The notes under the pieces: model-generated
What the model was told of the DNA's origin: nothing
What the model saw: the letters and a program-made list of their open reading frames with translations, nothing else
The model's database searches: none
NCBI GenBank assembly: GCA_023415375.1
Contig: JAEZKW010000128.1
Span: 1 to 8,761, forward strand
DNA: 8,761 nt
Origin: Bacillota bacterium
GTDB taxonomy: Bacteria > Bacillota > UBA4882 > UBA8346
Reading direction: 5' to 3'
In this document: piece by piece, positions 1 to 6,708 of the stretch
Position numbering within the stretch: the first letter of the stretch is position 1
Layout of the letters: every line of letters starts with the position of its first letter
Made by a program: the position numbers and the translations under genes

Positions 1-129
1 ATTTGTCGTTTAGTGGAAGGCATGCCGGTGAAAGAGGTTATTCAACGTTTACGGGGAATCCGTTGTGAAGATAAGGATACCTCCTGTCCGGACCAGTTGG
101 CAAGGGCCCTCGAGAAATTATTGGATTGA
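1..129 (+). CDS. TSCPD domain protein (TIGR03905-like), C-terminal end only
   Basis: Only the last 42 codons are present; the start lies before the window. The readable tail has a Cys at residue 2, a GMPVKEVIQRLRGIRC segment, and the signature T-S-C-P-D followed by QLARALEKLLD and a TGA stop. This matches the C-terminal half of the small (about 80-90 residue) TSCPD proteins, in which four cysteines are conserved; three are visible here (C2, C22, C29). The TSCPD domain also occurs at the C-terminus of some ribonucleotide reductases, where the cysteines are thought to bind metal. The stand-alone protein has no established function that I know of. The next gene starts 35 bp downstream on the same strand, so the two are probably co-transcribed. 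Family call fairly sure; function unknown. Confidence 0.75.
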   Translation: MCRLVEGMPVKEVIQRLRGIRCEDKDTSCPDQLARALEKLLD

Positions 130-164
130 TGGTGAAATCTTAAAAATAATAAAGGAGTCTAAAA

Positions 165-419
165 ATGAGCCAAGAAGATAACGAAAAAGTTTCGCAAGAA
201 GATGATGAAAAAGTTTCGATTGAAGAATTGGTTATGAGCCAGGTCTATGCGGTACAAGCGATTATCAATGTACTGGAACGGAAGGGAATCCTAACCCGGG
301 AAGAGATTTTCGATGAAATTCAGGCCATTGAAGAATCGGTTGGCGATTGTGAATGTGACTGTGGCTGTGATTGTGAAGATGATTGTGATTGCGGTTGCGA
401 TGGTGACCATTCAAAATAA
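165..419 (+). CDS. Small acidic protein with CXC-rich cysteine tail, function unknown
   Basis: An 84-residue protein with a good ribosome binding site (AAAGGAG at 151-157, 7 nt before the ATG). It has three parts. Residues 2-17 hold a near-exact duplication of an eight-residue acidic unit (SQEDNEKV then SQEDDEKV), visible in DNA as a 24-bp tandem repeat. Residues 19-56 form a likely helical segment (EELVMSQVYAVQAIINVLER, then KGILTREEIFDEIQAIE). This resembles short helical proteins of unknown function that are common in anaerobes. Residues 62-78 hold eight cysteines in a C-x-C pattern mixed with Asp, Glu and Gly. The tail could bind soft metals or form disulfides, which is inference. There is no signal peptide, so it is probably cytoplasmic. 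It lies between a TSCPD gene and dgt, and probably shares their transcript. I do not recognise a named family. Confidence 0.75.
   Translation: MSQEDNEKVSQEDDEKVSIEELVMSQVYAVQAIINVLERKGILTREEIFDEIQAIEESVGDCECDCGCDCEDDCDCGCDGDHSK
168..215 (+). repeat. 24-bp tandem duplication at the start of the CXC-tail gene
   Basis: Two adjacent 24-bp units (168-191 and 192-215) differ at only a few positions. Both contain CAAGAAGAT followed by GAAAAAGTT and encode SQEDNEKV and SQEDDEKV. The duplication is in frame and makes the N-terminus strongly charged. Confidence 0.8.
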
Positions 420-444
420 GGAACCAATGAAGCGGTGAGAACTC

Positions 445-1671
445 ATGGCAAATCTATCCCGTCAAAAAATGGAGGAAAACGAAGAAAAAATTTTAGCCCC
501 TTTTGCGTCTAAATCGGGGCAAACCAGGGGCCGTCGTTTTGTTGAGGAAGAGGATAGTTATCGGACCTGTTTTCAACGTGACCGAGATCGTATCATGTAT
601 ACGACGGCTTTTAAAAATCTACAATTTAAAACGCAAGTTTTTTTGGTTCATGAGGGCGAATCCTATCGCACCCGCTTAACCCATACATTGGAAGTTATGC
701 AGCATGCCCGTACCTTTGCCCGGGTTTTGAGTGCCAATGAGGATCTGGTTGAGGCTATTTCACTCGCTCATGATTTGGGCCATACTCCTTTTGGACATGC
801 CGGAGAGGAAGAATTGAGCCTTCTTTTAAAGGATTATGGCGACTTTGACCACAATTTACATAGTCTACGGGTTGTGGATTGTCTCGAAGAACGTTATCCT
901 ACTTTTGTAGGACTGAATTTAACTTACGAGACCAGAGAAGGCTTAGCGAGGCATTTGACGAAGTACGATAATCCCGAAATCCCACCAGAATTTCAAAAAG
1001 ACCGGTGGCCGAGTATTGAAGCTCAAATCGTTAACATTTCCGATGCGTTGGCTTTTGCCGCGCATGATCTGGATGACGCGCTTAAAGTTGGTTTAGTACA
1101 CTGGGAAGATGTTATCAATCTTGAAATTCCGATGATTAAACAGATTGAAGCTGAAATTGCGGCTGAAGAAAAGATTTCAGGGGCTTTCTCGGCTCAAATG
1201 AAACATTACCGTTTGATAAGGCATTTGATCTATCATTTTAACGAGGATTGTATCCTTTCCTCAAGCCTAAATCTTGACCAGTTGAAACCCAGGTCAGAAG
1301 CGGATTTGAGGAGCTTTAGCAAACCTGTAGTAACTCTTTCACCGGAAAGACAGCGGGATCTGGAGATGCTGAATTCGTTCCTTTTTGACCAGGTTTATAA
1401 AAATCCGATGGTATTAATGATGGCAGAAAAAGGAAAATTAATTTTGGAAAAGCTGTTCAACCGTTTTTGGAATAATCCCCAGCTTTTACCTTCGTCGGTT
1501 TGGCAAAAGTCAGGGAAAATTAGCGCGCCCGCGCGCATCGGTGAAAATACTAAAGCTTTCTTGATCAGGGATTACTTAGCCAGTTTAACCGACCGCCAGG
1601 CGATGGATATTTATGAGATGATGTTTGAACCTTATACCAAAGTGATGAGTTTTGGATTTGGGAAATCATGA
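445..1671 (+). CDS. dgt: Deoxyguanosinetriphosphate triphosphohydrolase-like HD protein
   Basis: A 408-residue protein of the dGTPase family, which hydrolyses dNTPs (typically dGTP) to the deoxynucleoside and tripolyphosphate and so trims the nucleotide pool. The N-terminal RTCFQRDRDRI and the FLVHEGESYRTRLTHTLEV block are typical. The HD-domain metal ligands are visible as His80 (RLTH), His109-Asp110 (AHDLGHTPFGHAGE) and Asp200 (NISD). The FDHNLHSLRVV and HDLDDAL segments are also family hallmarks. Length and C-terminal region fit dGTPase with an HD-associated domain. After Asp200 the usual E-I-A-Y is A-L-A-F, so the common Asp-Glu pair has lost its Glu. The metal ligands are intact, but substrate preference is uncertain. 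The start is ATG 445 with a weak GGTGA site; the nearer upstream ATG at 427 stops after three codons. It overlaps tlyA by ATGA. Confidence 0.9.
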   Translation: MANLSRQKMEENEEKILAPFASKSGQTRGRRFVEEEDSYRTCFQRDRDRIMYTTAFKNLQFKTQVFLVHEGESYRTRLTHTLEVMQHARTFARVLSANEDLVEAISLAHDLGHTPFGHAGEEELSLLLKDYGDFDHNLHSLRVVDCLEERYPTFVGLNLTYETREGLARHLTKYDNPEIPPEFQKDRWPSIEAQIVNISDALAFAAHDLDDALKVGLVHWEDVINLEIPMIKQIEAEIAAEEKISGAFSAQMKHYRLIRHLIYHFNEDCILSSSLNLDQLKPRSEADLRSFSKPVVTLSPERQRDLEMLNSFLFDQVYKNPMVLMMAEKGKLILEKLFNRFWNNPQLLPSSVWQKSGKISAPARIGENTKAFLIRDYLASLTDRQAMDIYEMMFEPYTKVMSFGFGKS

Positions 1672-2462
1672 AACAACGGGTAGATTCTTGGTTAGTGGAT
1701 AACGGCTATTTTCAAAGCCGGGAGCAGGCACAACGTTCCATAATGGCCGGGGAAGTTGTCATCAATGGTAAAAGGGTTGAAAAGGCCAGCCAAATGGTGA
1801 CTGAACCCATCGAAGTAAATAGTCTTGGTGTTCAGGCTTATGTCAGCCGTGGCGGCAAAAAGCTGGAGAAAGCACTCCAGAGTTTTGATATTAGGGTGGA
1901 CGGCAGAATTTGTTTGGATGCCGGGGCTTCAACCGGCGGGTTTACCGATTGCCTTTTACAATTTGGAGCTGCGCATGTCTATGCTGTTGATGTCGGTTAT
2001 GGGCAAATAGCTTGGAAATTGCGTCAAGATAAACGGGTTACTGTCTTTGAACGGGAAAATATCCGTTATTTTACCAAGGAGCGCCTTCAGGAAAGTCCGA
2101 GTCTGATCACAGCCGACCTTTCATTTATTTCTTTGGCATTGGTACTCCCTAATTTCGGGGAGCTTATCACTGCTGAAGGTGATTTGGTTACTTTAATCAA
2201 ACCACAATTTGAAGCCGGAAAGGGTAAGGTTGGCAAAAAAGGGGTGGTCCGTGATAAGCAGGTTCATTTGGAAGTTTTGGAGCGACTGATGTCGAGTGGT
2301 TCCAATTTGGGATGGAATCTGGTGAATCTGACATTTTCACCAATTTTGGGTCCGGAAGGCAACTTGGAATATCTGGGGCATTGGCGTAAAAAGGAAGATG
2401 GAGTGGGTTTCCAGAATATTGGATTGTTGGTGGATCAAGCTTGGCAGGAGTTGAAAATATAA
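1668..2462 (+). CDS. tlyA: TlyA family rRNA (cytidine-2'-O)-methyltransferase
   Basis: A 264-residue protein with an N-terminal S4 RNA-binding domain (about residues 1-60) and a C-terminal FtsJ-type S-adenosylmethionine methyltransferase. The SAM motif is CLDAGASTGGFTDCLL (82-97), followed by VYAVDVGYGQ (104-113). The expected Lys-Asp-Lys-Glu catalytic set can be read as K64 or K65 (RGGKKLEKAL), D150 (TADLSFISL), K178 (LIKPQFEAGK) and E234 (GNLEYLG). Characterised TlyA enzymes methylate C1409 of 16S and/or C1920 of 23S rRNA, and their loss gives capreomycin resistance. The older name haemolysin A is misleading. Short and long TlyA types differ in whether they modify one or both rRNAs, and I cannot decide which this is by eye. 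It starts inside the dgt stop codon (ATGA), and only a weak GGGAAA site precedes it. This points to translational coupling. Confidence 0.93.
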   Translation: MKQRVDSWLVDNGYFQSREQAQRSIMAGEVVINGKRVEKASQMVTEPIEVNSLGVQAYVSRGGKKLEKALQSFDIRVDGRICLDAGASTGGFTDCLLQFGAAHVYAVDVGYGQIAWKLRQDKRVTVFERENIRYFTKERLQESPSLITADLSFISLALVLPNFGELITAEGDLVTLIKPQFEAGKGKVGKKGVVRDKQVHLEVLERLMSSGSNLGWNLVNLTFSPILGPEGNLEYLGHWRKKEDGVGFQNIGLLVDQAWQELKI

Positions 2463-2578
2463 ACTTTGGTGATTTTTATTGATTTGTAGGGATCTAGAGT
2501 TGGTTAGGCAAAATTTTATTGATCTTAAGTACTTTTTAGACAGCCCCGCGGAGACTCAAAGTCAAGATACTATATCAA

Positions 2579-2607
2579 CGCTGTGGTTATGAACCGGGCG
2601 TTTTTTT
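2579..2607 (+). terminator. Rho-independent terminator of the dgt-tlyA transcript
   Basis: The 5' arm CGCTGTGGTT (2579-2588), loop ATG, and 3' arm AACCGGGCG (2592-2600) pair with two G-U pairs and one bulged G. Seven T residues follow immediately (2601-2607). It lies 117 bp after the tlyA stop, which is rather far, so the transcript has a long 3' region. Confidence 0.75.
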
Positions 2608-2720
2608 ATGGGTATTTATGGAATAGACAAGTTGAAATCAGGGACTTTTAACAAGGAATGATTAACAGTTTTCTATCGGATGATAACAAAATTAAGCATG
2701 GAGTCTCAGTTCTGGCGTAT

Positions 2721-2744
2721 ATTAATTTAGACTGGTAAATTAAT
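2721..2744. promoter_or_regulatory. Perfect 8-bp inverted repeat upstream of the dehydrogenase
   Basis: ATTAATTT and AAATTAAT flank the 8-nt spacer AGACTGGT. The dyad could be a repressor operator or a weak RNA hairpin in the leader, about 100 bp before the dehydrogenase start. It shares bases 2740-2744 with the next repeat, so both hairpins cannot form at once. Confidence 0.45.
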
Positions 2745-2758
2745 GGAAAAACCATTAA
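2740..2758. promoter_or_regulatory. Perfect 7-bp hairpin overlapping the previous inverted repeat
   Basis: TTAATGG and CCATTAA are separated by AAAAA. No T-run follows on the + strand (the next bases are A-rich), so it is not a terminator. It may be a protein-binding site or one of two competing leader hairpins. Function not known. Confidence 0.4.
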
Positions 2759-2843
2759 AATAAAAAAACTCTTTTAAATGCACAGGAGATAAAGACAAAA
2801 CGGCGAATTGAGTAAAGTCAGCGTAATGAGGGAGGATGCTCTG

Positions 2844-3998
2844 ATGTCTTTGCTACAGACCTTTCAACTCAAAACTAGAATAATCTTTGGTAGCCAATCT
2901 TTGCGGGAATTGCCTATAGAAGGCATGTATTTCGGGCCTAAAGTGATGCTGGTAACTGGTAAGCAGTCTTTAATGAACAGCGGTATTATTCAAAAAGTAG
3001 AAACTTTACTCCGGGGATCCGGATTTCAAATTATACCTTTTTACGAGGTTGAACCTGAACCATCGCTGGAAACGGTAGAAAAAGGGCTAAAGGTAGCTAG
3101 AGATTCCGATATCGATTGGGTGGTCGGGATTGGCGGCGGTAGTGCCATGGATGTTGCGAAGGTGATTGCCGGACTTATTCGGACCGATCGGGATTTACAA
3201 TATTATTTTCAAGGTGGACGATTATTGCAACCCGGCGTGCCTCTGGTTACAATTCCGACAACAGCCGGTTCAGGAGCAGAGGTTACCTTGAATGCCGTAC
3301 TTACGGATCATCACGCCAAAGTTAAGAAGTCCATTCGTGACCCTTTACTAGCGGCCAACCTGACGATCGTTGATCCGGAACTGACCTTGAATTTGCCACC
3401 ATCGGTGACAGTAAATTCCGGGATGGACGCCTTGGTGCAAGCGATTGAAGCTTATACTTCCAAGGGAGCTACTCCTTTAACCGATGTATACGCATATTCG
3501 GCAATCGAGAGAATTGCCGCTAACATCTACAAAGTCCATCAAAATGGCCAGGATATACAGGCACGTACCGAAATGGCGATGGGAAGCCTGATGGCTGGTA
3601 TTGCTTTAAGTGTCGCCCGCTTGGGGGCTGTACACGGGATGGCTCATTCGATCGGTGTGAGGGGCGGCAAACCCCATGGCTTAATTTGTGCAGTTCTTTT
3701 GGTTCCGGTGATGCGTTTTAATCTTGCTGTGAGTTATGAAAAATACGGGGAAATTGCGAAAGCACTTGGCCTAAAAATTATCGCGGGAGACGCTATTGAT
3801 GCGGCTGCGGCCGGTATGAAATTTATTATGACCCTGGAACGTAAAGTAGGGATATTTGAACATATTACGGATCTTGGGATTTCTGAGGCCGATTTCCCGG
3901 CGATTGTTGAGGAAAGCCTAAATTCGGGTTCCATGAAAGCAAACCCCCGCGAAGCCAAAGCGGAAGATCTTTTGAATATTTTACGTGAGACGCCATAA
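2844..3998 (+). CDS. Iron-containing (group III) alcohol dehydrogenase
   Basis: A 384-residue NAD(P)-dependent dehydrogenase of the Fe-ADH superfamily. ATG 2844 is chosen because GGGAGG (2830-2835) lies 8 nt upstream. The in-frame TTG 2808 and ATG 2826 lack a well-placed site. The nucleotide-binding GGGSAMDVAK begins near residue 97, PTTAGSGAE is at about 138-146, and NSGMDALVQAIEAYTS is at about 191-206. Metal-site residues are Asp195, His264 (GAVHGMAHSIG) and His278 (KPHG). The position usually held by the second ligand, His in DALxHAIE, is Gln199. A subgroup of Fe-ADHs also carries Gln there, so activity is not excluded. The substrate (an alcohol, aldehyde or related carbonyl) cannot be told from sequence. 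A TPR gene starts 32 bp downstream on the same strand, so a shared transcript is likely. Confidence 0.88.
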   Translation: MSLLQTFQLKTRIIFGSQSLRELPIEGMYFGPKVMLVTGKQSLMNSGIIQKVETLLRGSGFQIIPFYEVEPEPSLETVEKGLKVARDSDIDWVVGIGGGSAMDVAKVIAGLIRTDRDLQYYFQGGRLLQPGVPLVTIPTTAGSGAEVTLNAVLTDHHAKVKKSIRDPLLAANLTIVDPELTLNLPPSVTVNSGMDALVQAIEAYTSKGATPLTDVYAYSAIERIAANIYKVHQNGQDIQARTEMAMGSLMAGIALSVARLGAVHGMAHSIGVRGGKPHGLICAVLLVPVMRFNLAVSYEKYGEIAKALGLKIIAGDAIDAAAAGMKFIMTLERKVGIFEHITDLGISEADFPAIVEESLNSGSMKANPREAKAEDLLNILRETP

Positions 3999-4030
3999 AA
4001 AATGATTTTGTCAGGTAAGGCGATGACATC

Positions 4031-6706
4031 ATGGGTAAAAAATATATCGGTTGGCTATTGATTTTTTTCGGGATATTCAGTTTTTGGGGAGTTCGAATTG
4101 TATCGGGAACCCCACTCGATACGATTCCGAATATTACCACGAGTGCGGATGATTTTGAAACTCAATATGAGCTGACACAAGATTTATACAAAACTTCCGG
4201 TTTGGCAGCCTACTTTGAAGAACGTTCGCTGCTATGGACTGAAACGACCAAACGTCGTAACGATTTGTTCTCAAAATTGCCGACGATTCCTAAAGGGGAA
4301 CTTGAACAATTTCAAATCCAAGTTTTTCATCTCTTAGAGTTAAATCCTCATGATCCACTGGTATTAATTCTCGCTGGAAATTATCATGATTACTGCCGCC
4401 AAAAACAGACAGCTTTATGGTATTACCAACAGGCATTTGAATTAGCGCCACAAAGTGAAGCCGTTAAATTGGCATTGGCAGACTACTATCTCTATGAATG
4501 GCAGCCGGAGAAGGTTAAGCAGATTTTATCAGGACAAAAAAGCCCAGCTATTTTCCTGCGAAAAGGAGCTGCTTCTATACAGTCCGGGGAATTTACTTTG
4601 GCATTAGGGTATTTTCTTCAGTCTACACCTTTGTCTACCCCTTGGCAAGTTGCTCGCGACAAAGATCTTTTTAAAGCTTATCTAGCTTTAGGAGAAATTC
4701 CGAATGCCTCATTACTTATAAATCAAACCTATCTCCATGCGCCTTTATCTGGAGTCCTCTTCCGTGAACTCATGGGGTGGTCGGCCTGGCTGACTGGTAA
4801 CCCCAGATCTGCCTTAAGTAATTGGCAGGCTGGTAAAAATGCGTATAGCAATTATAAATTGTGGGAGAGTAATATGGATTGGCTCTCTCCTGATATCCAC
4901 ATTAGTTTGGCCAATGCTACGAAAGAATTTCATGATTCTGACTTGGATGCTGCTTTTGAAATTAGTCAGGGCAATATTTTATTGCAACAAGGCCAGTGGG
5001 AGTTGGCCTATAAAGAATATTTGGCGGCAATTCACCATGATCACCGTTCGTTAATAGGTTTCCTGGGCGCAGTTTCTGTACAGCTCCTGAAAAAGAATTA
5101 TAAAGACGCTTTGGACTTATGTAACCAGGGCTTAGCGGTGAATTCCGGTTTTGGGCCGCTATTGATGAAGCGAGCTGAAATCCTTGAAAAAATGGGTCGA
5201 CCCAGTGAGGCAGCTAAGGATAAAGCTCAAGCTGCTATGATTTCCAACACGAAAACCGAAGGTACGGCCCTTCATTTTCAGTGGGGCCAGACCGCTTCGA
5301 AAAGCCAGGTTATTTTGGTACAGGGTAAAATAAAAGATTTGGTTGGTGTTTGGCTTAGCGAGAATGGGACCAGTTGGAAATGGTATCCATGGTGGGGAGG
5401 TACGATTGATGTTGACCACCCCTTAAGAAAAGCCTGGGTCATTCCTTGCGGACCTGGTTTATCCGGACAGGCATCCTATTTGGAATGGTCTGTACCACCT
5501 ATTTTATCTTCTACATTGCCAATTGTTCAAGATAACCAGGTACGAATTGAATTTCCCTTTCCGGTACAACTGGTCGTGGAGTTGCTCAATTCGAATCATC
5601 AGATTTATATTGGGGAACAAATGGCAACCACGCATCAGATTCCCCTCTCCTTTTTCCAGGATACTCAAAATCAAATCCAAATTCGTTGGCAAAATGAGAC
5701 GGGGCTTTGGGGAAACATAAAATGCAATCTCGATTTATCCAATTTTTCGAAATCTGTTATATCCACAGTGAAACCGGGCGGTCCAATTCAATTTTCCATC
5801 AGTACCGACACTCAGATTACCCGTTATCGGCGGATAGCCGTCCATTTGAAATTAACGGGCGGAGGAACTGACGACATAGAGAAAGCCGTTGTCACCGAGA
5901 CACCTGGTGGCGCTGATTATTCTGACGACGTCAGCTTTGCTGACGACGGCAACTTGACCGACGCCGTCAGTAAAGCTGGCGCTATATTTGTTTCATTGGG
6001 CGAAGCCGGTTCAATGATGGAATGGGTTCCTTTTCAACCGGTGATTAATTATGAACTTTCTCTTGGGGATGGACCTAAAACGATTATCTGCCGATTAAAA
6101 GATAGTGAAGGTCATGTTCAGGAAACGCACCTGGACATTGATTTAGACACCACAGCCCCTAACTTGCAGATTCAAGGGGGTGGCGACATGAATTCCACAC
6201 AATTCAAATGGTCTGCGAATGAGGCCATAACTTGTTGGCTGCGGATTTTTACGGATCAGGGCAAATGGCAAATTATCCCGGTGTTAGCTGATTCCGACGG
6301 GGTTTTTACTGGAAAAGTAACACCGCAGGATGGGATTTATTGTCAGATTGTGGCCAGGGATAATGCCGGCAACATTACCATTACCCAGGATGATAGGGTT
6401 AATAGTCAATTGCGTCAAGCGGCTCCAGCTATTTTTGATGTAAATATTCTTCCAGATGATCAGACTCACCCGACCCTAAACCGATGGATCCTAATCAAAC
6501 CTCAAACTCCTGACCTCAAATGGGAAGTCAGCAATGATCAGTCTACTTGGTCCAATTGGCAGGGTGATAACCCGTTAACCTGGCGGACCAATCCGGGTGA
6601 GGTTCAGCGTCAGCGTTTGATTTTTGTCCGGTACAAAATAGGGGATTCAGCTTTATTTCACTATCTGGTGATTCCTGTTATGAATGATCCGGGAGCCGCA
6701 AAGTAA
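4031..6706 (+). CDS. Large exported TPR and beta-sandwich protein, function unknown
   Basis: An 891-residue protein. Residues 1-25 (Lys-Lys, then GWLLIFFGIFSFW, ending near IVSG) form a signal peptide or N-terminal membrane anchor. There is no lipobox Cys. Two helical blocks with TPR character follow. One is at about 95-170 (ELNPHDPLVLILAG, then ALWYYQQAFELAP). The other is at about 305-400 (GNILLQQGQWELAYKEYLAA, then YKDALDLCNQGLAVNSGFGP). From about 415 to the end the sequence turns to beta-rich, Trp-rich modules. One, at about 664-710, has the pattern W-x-P-F followed by GDGPKTIICRLKDSEG and DTTAP. This resembles bacterial Ig-like repeats of extracellular proteins. Residues 630-648 carry a hexapeptide repeat. 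The TPR part probably binds partners outside the membrane, which is inference. AGGTAAGG at 4013-4020 precedes the ATG by 10 nt. No enzymatic motif is visible. Confidence 0.8.
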   Translation: MGKKYIGWLLIFFGIFSFWGVRIVSGTPLDTIPNITTSADDFETQYELTQDLYKTSGLAAYFEERSLLWTETTKRRNDLFSKLPTIPKGELEQFQIQVFHLLELNPHDPLVLILAGNYHDYCRQKQTALWYYQQAFELAPQSEAVKLALADYYLYEWQPEKVKQILSGQKSPAIFLRKGAASIQSGEFTLALGYFLQSTPLSTPWQVARDKDLFKAYLALGEIPNASLLINQTYLHAPLSGVLFRELMGWSAWLTGNPRSALSNWQAGKNAYSNYKLWESNMDWLSPDIHISLANATKEFHDSDLDAAFEISQGNILLQQGQWELAYKEYLAAIHHDHRSLIGFLGAVSVQLLKKNYKDALDLCNQGLAVNSGFGPLLMKRAEILEKMGRPSEAAKDKAQAAMISNTKTEGTALHFQWGQTASKSQVILVQGKIKDLVGVWLSENGTSWKWYPWWGGTIDVDHPLRKAWVIPCGPGLSGQASYLEWSVPPILSSTLPIVQDNQVRIEFPFPVQLVVELLNSNHQIYIGEQMATTHQIPLSFFQDTQNQIQIRWQNETGLWGNIKCNLDLSNFSKSVISTVKPGGPIQFSISTDTQITRYRRIAVHLKLTGGGTDDIEKAVVTETPGGADYSDDVSFADDGNLTDAVSKAGAIFVSLGEAGSMMEWVPFQPVINYELSLGDGPKTIICRLKDSEGHVQETHLDIDLDTTAPNLQIQGGGDMNSTQFKWSANEAITCWLRIFTDQGKWQIIPVLADSDGVFTGKVTPQDGIYCQIVARDNAGNITITQDDRVNSQLRQAAPAIFDVNILPDDQTHPTLNRWILIKPQTPDLKWEVSNDQSTWSNWQGDNPLTWRTNPGEVQRQRLIFVRYKIGDSALFHYLVIPVMNDPGAAK
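5922..5975 (+). repeat. Three imperfect 18-bp tandem units in the TPR gene
   Basis: The units are 5922-5939 (CTGACGACGTCAGCTTTG), 5940-5957 (CTGACGACGGCAACTTGA) and 5958-5975 (CCGACGCCGTCAGTAAAG). They encode the hexapeptides SDDVSF, ADDGNL and TDAVSK, so reading frame is kept. The tract is visibly richer in GC than the flanking gene. Confidence 0.65.
5933..5977 (+). repeat. Long inverted repeat inside the TPR coding sequence
   Basis: Bases 5933-5945 (AGCTTTGCTGACG) pair with 5965-5977 (CGTCAGTAAAGCT) over 13 positions, 12 Watson-Crick and one G-U. Two further G-C pairs are possible across a 3-nt bulge. The hairpin would be strong in mRNA. It overlaps the 18-bp tandem units. It is followed by coding sequence rather than a T-run, so it is not a terminator. 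Confidence 0.7.
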
Positions 6707-6708
6707 TA

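Larger units (their letters stand above)
2463..2843. other. 381-bp non-coding leader/intergenic region
   Basis: No credible gene was found on either strand between tlyA and the dehydrogenase. It contains a 10-bp direct repeat TTTTATTGAT (2474-2483 and 2514-2523), a rho-independent terminator (2579-2607) with a possible alternative fold before it, and two overlapping inverted repeats (2721-2744 and 2740-2758). Tiny frames such as ATG 2608 (17 codons) and ATG 2698 (10 codons) lack ribosome binding sites. The region is AT-rich after 2608. No strong sigma-70 promoter is visible, although one must lie between the terminator and 2844 if the dehydrogenase is transcribed independently. Confidence 0.7.

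Noticed and set aside
1825..2010. 61-codon + strand frame inside tlyA
   Set aside because: It lies in another frame of a gene whose motifs are all in the tlyA frame, and it has no family resemblance.
2541..2600. A known riboswitch (preQ1, THF, fluoride, c-di-GMP, purine) or hammerhead-type ribozyme
   Set aside because: None of the conserved core motifs of these classes as I know them could be found; only a generic competing fold remains.
2608..2661. 17-codon frame beginning at the ATG right after the terminator T-run
   Set aside because: It has no ribosome binding site; the bases before it are the terminator itself.
3734..4140. Minus-strand frames of 74 and 91 codons opposite the dehydrogenase end and TPR gene start
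   Set aside because: They are antisense to well-supported coding sequence, with no ribosome binding site or recognisable motif.
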